Source of the DNA: Acidobacteriota bacterium
GTDB taxonomy: Bacteria > Acidobacteriota > Thermoanaerobaculia > Thermoanaerobaculales > Sulfomarinibacteraceae
NCBI GenBank assembly: GCA_024641545.1
Contig: JAHECW010000032.1
Coordinates: 1 to 37,695, forward strand
DNA: 37,695 bases
Reading direction: 5' to 3'
Below are positions 32,112-37,695 of this stretch, piece after piece. The notes under the pieces are model-generated. The model was not told where the DNA came from. It saw nothing but the letters and a program-made list of their open reading frames with translations, and did not search any database. Position 1 is the first letter of the stretch; each line of letters starts with the position of its first letter. The translations under genes were made by a program, and so were the position numbers.

Positions 32112-32160
32112 GGGCAGCGGCAGCGACCGGGGCAGGGGCAGCGACCGGGGCAGCGACCGC
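32112..32160 (+). repeat. G-rich tandem repeat, composite element copy 2
   Basis: Units of GGCAGCGACCGG and GGCAGG alternate. Related in base pattern to 8808-8868 but with CGACC instead of GGACA. Confidence 0.7.
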
Positions 32161-32214
32161 CACATCTTCCCGTGGACTCGCGTGCAACGCTTCGGCTCCG
32201 TCGAGGCCTCTGAA

Positions 32215-32232
32215 GGTGGGCCGAGGCCCACC
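32215..32232. repeat. REP-like palindrome
   Basis: GGTGGGC-CGAG-GCCCACC, seven perfect pairs and a tetraloop, followed by CTACGG. The form GTAGGGTGGGC...GCCCACC resembles intergenic palindromes that recur in many bacterial genomes; here it is inside the composite element. Confidence 0.65.
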
Positions 32233-32266
32233 CTACGGCGGTCCATCCCAGCATTCGACACCGGGA

Positions 32267-32296
32267 CGCCGGAGGCGGCCCGGAAGGCCGGAGCTC
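32267..32296 (-). repeat. Conserved 30-nt box of the composite repeat, copy 2
   Basis: Matches 8906-8935 at 28 of 30 positions (CGCCGGAGGCGGCCC then GAAGGCC and GAGCTC). Confidence 0.75.
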
Positions 32297-32527
32297 GAGG
32301 AAGCGGCTGACCTTCCCGCGCCACTGCTCGTTGGTGCCGAAACGCAACGGCATCCTGCGGCCGGGACGCCCGCACCACAATCGGCGCCGCTCCGGCCGTC
32401 GCCACGGTTGTCAGTCCGGGCCGAATGCCCTAAGCTCACGATGGCTGCGCATCGACCAGTGACGGCGGTGACGCGGTGAACGGACCGACAACGAAGACGG
32501 ACTTGATCTGAAAGGACAGGTACCGAT

Positions 32528-33235
32528 ATGGATGCTCCCATCTATGGGCTGGTCGGCCGCGGGCGTGCGGCCCGCCACATGGCCCGCTATCTCGAACTCG
32601 AAGGCCAGAACGTCAGAGGATGGCATCGTGGTTCGCCGACCCCGCCCGCCGAGGCCCTGAGCGGCGCGGAGATCATCCTGCTCGCCATCAGCGACAGCGC
32701 GCTCGAGCCCTTCATCGCCGACAATCCCGGGATCGCTGACCGTCCGCTGGTGCACTTTTCGGGCAGCCTGACCATCGCGGGCGCGCACGGCCTCCACCCT
32801 CTCATGACCTTTGGCCCGGAGGCTTATGACCTCGACACCTACCGCTCGATCCCGTTTGTCGAGGAAAGCGGCAGCCGTGGATTCCGGGAGCTCTTCCCCC
32901 ACCTGGTGAACCCGGTCTGGACCATCGACCCCGAGCTCAAGCCCCTCTACCATGCGCTCTGCGTCCTCGCCGGCAACTTCACGACCGTGCTGTGGCTCAA
33001 GGCGATGGACGACTTCGAGGATCGGCTCGGTCTTCCGCGCGAGATGCTCCGGCCGTTCCTCGAACGAACCGCGGCCAATACCCTCGCCAACGGCCGCGCC
33101 GCGATGACCGGTTCGCTCGCGCGAAGCGAGGCCGGCACCATCGAGCGCGACCTCCGCGGTCTCACCGGCGATCCGTATCATCAGGTCTACACGGCGGTCG
33201 CGCACGCCTCCGGCGCCGAGGAGGTCAACCGATGA
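32528..33235 (+). CDS. Rossmann-fold DUF2520 protein, candidate ketopantoate reductase
   Basis: 235 residues from ATG 32528, preceded by AAGGACAGG. The N-terminal NAD(P)-binding fold starts IYGLVGRGRAARHMARYL (GxGxxA) and contains ILLAISDSAL and LVHFSGSL; the helical C-terminal DUF2520 domain runs from about 125 (LKPLYHALCVLAGNFTTVLW, TGSLARSEAGTIERDL). This is the two-domain dehydrogenase family. It heads the pan/coa operon and its stop overlaps panB (ATGA). No panE or ilvC is in the window, so it could reduce ketopantoate, like the alternative reductase PanG described in Francisella; that link is from memory and is an inference. Confidence 0.8.
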   Translation: MDAPIYGLVGRGRAARHMARYLELEGQNVRGWHRGSPTPPAEALSGAEIILLAISDSALEPFIADNPGIADRPLVHFSGSLTIAGAHGLHPLMTFGPEAYDLDTYRSIPFVEESGSRGFRELFPHLVNPVWTIDPELKPLYHALCVLAGNFTTVLWLKAMDDFEDRLGLPREMLRPFLERTAANTLANGRAAMTGSLARSEAGTIERDLRGLTGDPYHQVYTAVAHASGAEEVNR

Positions 33236-34020
33236 TCGTCCCCGATTTTGCCAAACGCAAACGCGACGGCGTGCCGATCTCCATGGTCACCTGCTACGAC
33301 GCCTGGAGCGCGGCCCTCATCGCCTCGACCGAGATCGACTGCATCCTTGTCGGCGACAGCCTGGCCATGGTCGTCTACGGCCACGATACGACCCTGCCGG
33401 CGGACATCGACACCATGGCGGCCCACACCGCCGCCGTTCGCCGCGGCGCACCCGATGCCTTTGTCATCGGCGACATGCCATTCCTTTCCTACCGGCGAGG
33501 TCTGGAATCGGCGGTGGGCAACGTCGCCAAGCTCATGCGTGCCGGCGCCCGGGCGGTCAAGCTCGAAGGCGCCGCGGGCAACATCGAGCTCATTCGCCAC
33601 CTGGTGGAATCCGGGGTTCCGGTCATGGGCCACCTCGGACTGACCCCCCAGTCGGTCCACCAGCTCGGCGGCTTCAAGGTCCAGGCGAGAAGTGACCGGG
33701 CCGCAGCCACCCTCGTCGAGCAGGCCGTCGAGCTCGAGCGGGTCGGCTGCTTCGCCCTCGTCCTCGAGGCGGTCCCGGGGGCGGTTGCGGCCCAGGTCAC
33801 CGCGGCCCTCGAGATTCCCACCATCGGCATCGGCGCCGGTCGTCACGTCGACGGCCAGGTCCTGGTGCTGCAGGATCTGCTGGGCATCACCACCGCCTTC
33901 CGTCCCAAGTTCGTCCGCACCTGGCTCGACGGGTCGACGCTCATCCGCGACGCCCTCCAGGCGTACCACAAAGACGTGACCGACCGGAGGTTCCCCAACG
34001 AAGAGGAGAGCTACCAATGA
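33232..34020 (+). CDS. panB: PanB, 3-methyl-2-oxobutanoate hydroxymethyltransferase
   Basis: 262 residues, starting in the ATGA overlap with the DUF2520 gene. TIM-barrel motifs: VTCYDAWSA, VGDSLAMVVYGHDTTLP (metal Asp), VIGDMPFLSY (second Asp), VKLEGA, MGHLGLTPQSVHQLGGFKVQ, LVLEAVPG (catalytic Glu) and TIGIGAGRHVDGQVLVLQDL. It transfers a hydroxymethyl group from methylene-tetrahydrofolate to 2-oxoisovalerate, making ketopantoate. Length is normal. Confidence 0.97.
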   Translation: MIVPDFAKRKRDGVPISMVTCYDAWSAALIASTEIDCILVGDSLAMVVYGHDTTLPADIDTMAAHTAAVRRGAPDAFVIGDMPFLSYRRGLESAVGNVAKLMRAGARAVKLEGAAGNIELIRHLVESGVPVMGHLGLTPQSVHQLGGFKVQARSDRAAATLVEQAVELERVGCFALVLEAVPGAVAAQVTAALEIPTIGIGAGRHVDGQVLVLQDLLGITTAFRPKFVRTWLDGSTLIRDALQAYHKDVTDRRFPNEEESYQ

Positions 34021-34781
34021 TCGAGGTCATCAGAACCATCGGCGACGCCGGCCGGCGGATGGCCGATTTCCGCCGAAAAGCGCTGTCGATCGGCCTAGTC
34101 CCCACCATGGGCGCCCTCCACGACGGCCATCTCAGCCTCATCGGGCGCGCCCGGGCGGACAACGACCGGGTGGTCGTGTCAATCTTCGTCAACCCGACGC
34201 AGTACGACGACCCGGAAGACCTCGAACGCTACCCGAGGACCCTGGCCGCCGACCTGGAAAAGGCCGAAGCGGCCGGCGCAGACCTGGTCATCCACCCGGC
34301 GCCCGAGGACATCTACCACGACGGCTACCGGTTTCGGGTCACTGAATCGGCCTTCAGCCGCGAACTCGAGGGTGCCCACCGCAAGGGCCATTTCGACGGC
34401 GTCCTCACCGTGGTGCTCAAACTGCTCAATATCGTCCGCGCCGACCGCGCCTACTTCGGCGAAAAGGACTGGCAGCAACTGCTCCTGGTTCGGGACATGG
34501 CGGCTGCGTTCTTCGTCGCCACCGAAATCGTCGCCTGCCCCATCGTGCGCGAGGCCGACGGCCTCGCGATGAGCTCCCGAAATGTCCACCTGGCGCCCGA
34601 GGAACGGGTGCTCGCACCTGAGTTTCATCGGATTCTCCAAACCGGTGCTTCAACCGAAGACATGCACCGGCAACTCGTCGAAGCCGGTTTCGGAGTCGAC
34701 TATGTCGCAAAGCGCGGTGATCGGATTCTCGGCGCCGTACGGCTCGGGAAAGTGAGGTTGATCGACAATGTCCAGCACTGA
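34017..34781 (+). CDS. panC: PanC, pantothenate synthetase (short form)
   Basis: 254 residues, ATGA overlap with panB. The nucleotidyltransferase signatures are complete: PTMGALHDGHLSL (HxGH), SIFVNPTQYDDPEDLERYPRT, GHFDGVLTVVLKLLNI, YFGEKDWQQLLLVRD and DGLAMSSRN. It joins pantoate and beta-alanine with ATP. The C-terminal domain is about 25 residues shorter than in typical PanC (about 280 aa): the helical stretch after LAPEERVLAPEFHRIL is reduced before VDYVAKRGDRILG and RLIDNVQ. The active site is untouched, so it should work. Overlaps coaC by 14 nt. Confidence 0.95.
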   Translation: MIEVIRTIGDAGRRMADFRRKALSIGLVPTMGALHDGHLSLIGRARADNDRVVVSIFVNPTQYDDPEDLERYPRTLAADLEKAEAAGADLVIHPAPEDIYHDGYRFRVTESAFSRELEGAHRKGHFDGVLTVVLKLLNIVRADRAYFGEKDWQQLLLVRDMAAAFFVATEIVACPIVREADGLAMSSRNVHLAPEERVLAPEFHRILQTGASTEDMHRQLVEAGFGVDYVAKRGDRILGAVRLGKVRLIDNVQH

Positions 34782-35313
34782 GACCCGAATCGTTCTCCAG
34801 GTCACCGGTTCCATCGCCGCGTTCAAGGCGGCGACGTTGGCGTCGCTTCTTGTCGAGGCGGGATCGGAGGTGCAGGTCATCGTGAGCGAAGGCGCCCGTT
34901 ATTTCATCGGCGAGTCAACTTTCGAAGGCCTCACCGGCCGGACGGTGCTCGGCAACGTTTTCGAGCGCGGGCGCGCCCACGACCACATCAATCTCGCGGA
35001 TTGGGCGGATCTGCTCCTGCTCTACCCGGCATCGGCCAACCACATCAACCGTCTTCGCGCCGGTCTCGCCGATGACCTCCTGGGCTGTCTCTTCCTGGCC
35101 AACAACTTCCGCAAGCCCTACTGGATCGCGCCCGCCATGAACAGCAACATGCTCGCCCACCCGGCGGTCACCGACGCTCTGACGGTTCTCGAAGGCTGGG
35201 GCTGTCGGATCCTTCCCACCGGAGAGGGCCGGCTCGCCTGTGGCGCGGTCGGATACGGCCGTCTCCTCGAACCCGAGCAGACGGCGCGACTCATCCGCGA
35301 GGAGCTCGGATGA
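34768..35313 (+). CDS. coaC: CoaC, phosphopantothenoylcysteine decarboxylase (separate subunit)
   Basis: 181 residues, overlapping panC by 14 nt. Flavoprotein motifs: VTGSIAAFKA, HDHINLADWADLLLLYPASAN with the catalytic His (H73), APAMNSNM (N125) and TGEGRLACGAVGYGRL with the catalytic Cys (C158). It oxidatively decarboxylates 4'-phosphopantothenoylcysteine with FMN. In most bacteria this domain is fused to CoaB in one about 400-residue Dfp protein; here the two are separate overlapping genes, with a real stop and start between them. Confidence 0.93.
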   Translation: MSSTETRIVLQVTGSIAAFKAATLASLLVEAGSEVQVIVSEGARYFIGESTFEGLTGRTVLGNVFERGRAHDHINLADWADLLLLYPASANHINRLRAGLADDLLGCLFLANNFRKPYWIAPAMNSNMLAHPAVTDALTVLEGWGCRILPTGEGRLACGAVGYGRLLEPEQTARLIREELG

Positions 35314-36026
35314 GGATTCTCGTCACCGCCGGAGGGACCGAAGAGTCGGTGGACGGCGTCCGCCGCCTGACCAACACCTCCACCGGAGCCACCGGCGGCG
35401 TGCTTGCCCGGAGCTTTGCCGAGCGCGGCGCCCAGGTCCTGCTTCTTCATTCCGAACGGGCGCCGCTCGGCTCCATCGCGGTGGAGCGCAACACCTTCGT
35501 CACCTTTGCAGACCTCGAAAACGCACTTCAGCGGCATCTCGGCGCAGGCAACTGGGACGCCGTCGTCCATCTCGCCGCGGTGTCGGACTATTCCGTCGCC
35601 TCCGTCGAGGTTGACGACCGGTCGGTGGCGCACGGGAACCAGGGCAAGATCGGCAGCGGCCACGAGGTCGTCATCCGGCTCAGGCCCAACCCCAAGCTCA
35701 TTGACAGCCTCAAGAAATGGTCTCGCAACAAGGCGATCCGGGTCATCGGGTTCAAACTCACCAATGATCCGGATCGGGCGGCCCGCGCCACTCATGTCCG
35801 GGCGTTGCTTGATCGCAGCACCGCCGATTTCGTTGTCCACAACGACCTCGGGGAGCTGACGGGCGGCCGCCACCCTGCGGAGATCTGGAACCGGCGGGGT
35901 CCGCTGGTCCGAACCGCGACCAAGGAGGAGCTCGCCGAAGCGCTGTGGGCTCTCCTCACCGACCCGCGTCAGTCGAAATGTTTCGCCGACCTGCCGGCCG
36001 GCCCGTCCACGGGAGTCGAATCATGA
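35310..36026 (+). CDS. coaB: CoaB, phosphopantothenate-cysteine ligase (separate subunit)
   Basis: 238 residues, ATGA overlap with coaC. Begins MRILVTAGGTEESVDGVRRLTN, the CoaB opening, then TSTGATGGVLARSFAERGAQV, HLAAVSDY, RPNPKLI and VIGFKLTND (the nucleotide-site Lys). It condenses cysteine with 4'-phosphopantothenate. Stand-alone CoaB is the less common arrangement in bacteria, known for example from streptococci and enterococci. The last about 20 residues look disordered and overlap panD. Confidence 0.93.
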   Translation: MRILVTAGGTEESVDGVRRLTNTSTGATGGVLARSFAERGAQVLLLHSERAPLGSIAVERNTFVTFADLENALQRHLGAGNWDAVVHLAAVSDYSVASVEVDDRSVAHGNQGKIGSGHEVVIRLRPNPKLIDSLKKWSRNKAIRVIGFKLTNDPDRAARATHVRALLDRSTADFVVHNDLGELTGGRHPAEIWNRRGPLVRTATKEELAEALWALLTDPRQSKCFADLPAGPSTGVES

Positions 36027-36376
36027 TGATCGAGATGCTGAAATCCAAGATCCACCGCGCCACCGTCACCGGCGCCGAGCTCGACTACACCGGCTCGGTG
36101 GCCATCGACCCGGCGCTCTGCGAGGCCGTCGGCCTGCGCGAGTTCGAGAAGGTCGACGTCTTGGACATCGACAACGGCGCCCGCCTCACCACCTATGTCA
36201 TCCTCGGCGCCCCCGGCGAGGTCTGCGTCAACGGCGCCGCAGCCCGGTTGGTTCAGAAAGGGGACCGAGTGATCATCGCCGCATATGGCCAACTCGATGC
36301 AACCGAGGCCGAGGGCTTTCGGCCGCAGATCGTCGTGGTGGATGAAATAAATTCGATCGTTGAACGGTTCGGTTGA
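36023..36376 (+). CDS. panD: PanD, aspartate 1-decarboxylase
   Basis: 117 residues. I chose ATG 36023 (ATGA overlap with coaB) because numbering then matches the E. coli enzyme: K9, H11 and the self-cleavage pair Gly24-Ser25 in DYTGSVAID. The pro-enzyme cleaves itself at G24-S25 to form a pyruvoyl group and makes beta-alanine for PanC. Other motifs: YVILGAPGEVCVNGAAARLVQKGD and VIIAAYGQ. It closes the pantothenate/CoA operon; 52 nt separate it from the SYLF gene, which has its own ribosome-binding site. Confidence 0.95.
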   Translation: MMIEMLKSKIHRATVTGAELDYTGSVAIDPALCEAVGLREFEKVDVLDIDNGARLTTYVILGAPGEVCVNGAAARLVQKGDRVIIAAYGQLDATEAEGFRPQIVVVDEINSIVERFG

Positions 36377-36428
36377 TCAGCCAGAAGGAGCGAAAACCGT
36401 CAACCTTAATTTTCCCGAGGAGAAACAG

Positions 36429-37007
36429 ATGAGAAAACTGATTTCCGCGCTGATGATCTGCGCCGCCATCGGTATCGTCGCCGTCCGGCCCGCCGTTGCC
36501 GCCGATGAACCGACCTCGGCCGAGCTCAAGGACGAGTCGAAAAGAGTGAAAATCAACGAAGTGGCCGAGGAAACGCTGCAGGAACTCTTCGCTAATAACG
36601 CAAACGCCAAGAGCCTGTATGACAGGGCGATCGGTTGGGCGGTCTTCGACAACACCAAGGTCGCTTTCGGGATCTCGGGTGGCGGCGGCAACGGCGTAGC
36701 CGTGTCCAAGACGAGCGGCAAGAAGGCCTACATGAAAATGGGAACCGGCGGGGTCGGCCTCGGTCTCGGTGTCAACAAGTACCAGATCGTCTTCCTCTTC
36801 CAGGATGAAGAGACCCTCAAGAACTTCATCGAAAAGGGCTGGCAGGCGGATGCCGGCGCGACCGCTTCGGCGGGCACGGCCTCGGCCGAGGCCAAGACCA
36901 ATTTCGTCAACGGCCTGGCGATCTATCAGCTCACCGAGAAGGGCCTGATGCTCAACGCCGACATCGCCGGCACCAAGTACTGGCTCAACGACGCGCTCAA
37001 CGAGTAG
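36429..37007 (+). CDS. SYLF-domain (Ysc84/DUF500) exported protein
   Basis: 192 residues from ATG 36429 with GAGGAGAAACAG upstream. Signal peptide MRKLISALMICAAIGIVAVRPAVA with AxA cleavage. The SYLF core follows: YDRAIGWAVFDNTKVAFGISGGGGNGVAV, KKAYMKMGTGGVGLGLGVNKYQIVFLFQ and GLAIYQLTEKGLMLNADIAGTKYW. SYLF domains bind lipids; bacterial members are usually periplasmic and often stress-linked, but their role is unclear. Its last ten codons are tandemly duplicated just past the stop (see the repeat). Probably monocistronic, with a terminator at 37067-37094. Confidence 0.88.
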   Translation: MRKLISALMICAAIGIVAVRPAVAADEPTSAELKDESKRVKINEVAEETLQELFANNANAKSLYDRAIGWAVFDNTKVAFGISGGGGNGVAVSKTSGKKAYMKMGTGGVGLGLGVNKYQIVFLFQDEETLKNFIEKGWQADAGATASAGTASAEAKTNFVNGLAIYQLTEKGLMLNADIAGTKYWLNDALNE

Positions 37008-37035
37008 TACCGGCTCAACGACACGCTCAGCGAGT
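36976..37035 (+). repeat. 30-nt tandem duplication across the SYLF stop codon
   Basis: Copy 1 36976-37005 is coding; copy 2 37006-37035 is non-coding, with 27 of 30 bases identical. The TAG stop is created at the junction. Copy 2 would otherwise encode YRLNDTLSE, a repeat of YWLNDALNE. Confidence 0.85.
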
Positions 37036-37344
37036 GGCCTGTGTTGTCCCGGGTCCCAGCGACCAGACGCCCCTGCCTTTGAATGCGGGGGCGTTCTGCC
37101 TCTCCTGCCGCAGTTCGTCGATCCGAGAAAATGGCTGAGAACCTCCAGAATTTCAAAAGATCTTGGGAATCTCGGGCACTCTGGATCCGTTCCACATCCT
37201 GATCAAGCACGAAATCGACTCGACCAGAAAGCATATTGCGCGAATTGAGAGGGACGAAAAGCCAGCTGTGCCGAGCTTTCCGGCGCAAAAACAGCAACGA
37301 AAAACAAATTCAGACAGTAGCGATGCAAACAAGGAGGATAGGAA
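37036..37344. other. Intergenic region before the last gene
   Basis: About 310 nt with a terminator (37067-37094) and then A-rich sequence leading to AAGGAGG at 37331. ORF 37163-37354 (63 aa) is in a different frame, has no ribosome-binding site and overlaps the next start, so I do not call it. No clear promoter was found. Confidence 0.6.
37067..37094 (+). terminator. Probable terminator of the SYLF gene
   Basis: Stem of ten pairs ACGCCCCTGC/GCGGGGGCGT (one G-T) with an 8-nt loop, followed by TCTGCCTCTCC, a weak pyrimidine tract. Confidence 0.55.
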
Positions 37345-37695
37345 ATGTCGATGAAGCAGAATCTGATCATTGCTCTGGTCGCCGTGGTGGCCATGGGCGC
37401 CAGCCTGGCGATCGCCCAGACTACGACCTACGAAATCAAGCAGGGCACCGTACTCCACGTGTATGGAAATCACCTGGTCGTGCAAATGGCGGACGGCACC
37501 GTCCGCGACGCGGATATCCCCGCCGACTTCCTCTTCGATGTCGATGGTCAGATGGTCCCGGTCAGCCAGCTCAGGCCGGGTACCGAGCTCACCCAGACCA
37601 TCGCCACCACCACGACGCCCGTCGTCGTCAAGACCGTCGAGGTCCGCGATGCCGAGATCGTGCAGCGCATCGGCCAGACCATCATCTACCGCGAC
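37345..37695 (+). CDS. Exported protein of unknown function (3' end outside window)
   Basis: Missing from the ORF track because no stop occurs before the edge. ATG 37345 follows AAGGAGG by 7 nt; 117 codons are visible. N-terminal signal MSMKQNLIIALVAVVAMGASLAIAQ, then a beta-rich mature part: TYEIKQGTVLHVYGNHLVVQ, DGTVRDADIPADFLFDVDGQ, VPVSQLRPGTELTQTI and TTTTPVVVKTVEVRDAEIVQ. Alternating short strands and Thr/Val-rich segments suggest a periplasmic or surface beta-protein. Family not recognised. The 300-nt upstream gap and strong ribosome-binding site suggest a separate, well-translated gene. Confidence 0.8.
   Translation, partial: MSMKQNLIIALVAVVAMGASLAIAQTTTYEIKQGTVLHVYGNHLVVQMADGTVRDADIPADFLFDVDGQMVPVSQLRPGTELTQTIATTTTPVVVKTVEVRDAEIVQRIGQTIIYRD

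Larger units (their letters stand above)
32085..32527. other. Repeat-rich intergenic region before the pantothenate operon
   Basis: No credible gene in 443 nt. It contains, in order, a G-rich tandem array (32112-32160), a REP-like palindrome (32215-32232) and the 30-nt conserved box (32267-32296). The rest, up to AAGGACAGG before the DUF2520 gene, shows no clear promoter. Confidence 0.7.

Noticed and set aside
37163-37354. 63-aa ORF before the last gene
   Set aside because: No ribosome-binding site, no recognisable features, and it overlaps the start of the well-supported exported protein.

Overview
The window is a GC-rich (roughly two thirds G+C), densely packed bacterial chromosome segment. 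I see no phage, insertion sequence, CRISPR array or integrase. Gene content is housekeeping and biosynthetic: methylmalonyl-CoA epimerase beside an acyl-CoA dehydrogenase, FtsY, RibD/RibE, PanB/C/D, CoaC/CoaB and FeSOD. Gene order, codon use and small exported proteins of unknown function are compatible with an Acidobacteriota-like (for example Thermoanaerobaculia-type) organism. That placement is an inference from general impression and was not computed.

Layout. 1-4352 (minus): a DnaC/DnaI-type ATPase, an overlapping SpoIID/LytB-domain lipoprotein, an acyl-CoA dehydrogenase and methylmalonyl-CoA epimerase (cut by the window edge). 4593-9824: DUF924 protein, GT4 glycosyltransferase, Nif3-like protein, BMP-type substrate-binding lipoprotein, an ArsC-family reductase whose catalytic Cys codon is an in-frame TGA followed by a SECIS-like hairpin, and a RecB-like PD-(D/E)XK nuclease with Fe-S-type cysteines. 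9902-14631: FeSOD, patatin-like lipase, Hsp20 and an SLC12-like APC transporter. 14764-20874: SNF2 helicase with a SWIM finger, small zinc ribbon, GH57 glycosidase and GalT-like nucleotidyltransferase. 20926-23678 (minus): PolX-like protein with an apparently dead polymerase site but intact PHP domain, CheY-like receiver and KynB-like cyclase. 23759-27669: HD-GYP sensor, TPR protein, Roadblock-like protein and FtsY. 27941-30925: ribD, ribE, an unrecognised 327-residue protein and a dodecin. 30989-31064: tRNA-Ala(CGC), followed by a perfect 18-bp-arm palindrome. 31125-32084: AEC transporter. 32528-36376: a tightly overlapping pantothenate/CoA operon (DUF2520 protein, panB, panC, coaC, coaB, panD). 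36429-end: SYLF protein and a truncated exported protein.

How the genes work together. The pan/coa operon covers ketopantoate to 4'-phosphopantetheine except the kinase step, with the DUF2520 protein the natural candidate for ketopantoate reductase. The rib cluster makes riboflavin intermediates and ends with a flavin-binding dodecin. GH57 and GalT suggest alpha-glucan and sugar-phosphate turnover. The HD-GYP/TPR/Roadblock genes look like one c-di-GMP signalling unit.

Two genome-level patterns stand out. First, at least five genes lacking a Shine-Dalgarno have a -10-like TANNNT hexamer ending exactly 6 nt before the ATG, suggesting leaderless transcription. Second, a composite intergenic repeat (a 30-nt conserved box plus GGCAGGGACAGCG-like tandem units) occurs at two distant sites. 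The strongest candidate for a biologically unusual gene is the selenocysteine-type ArsC.
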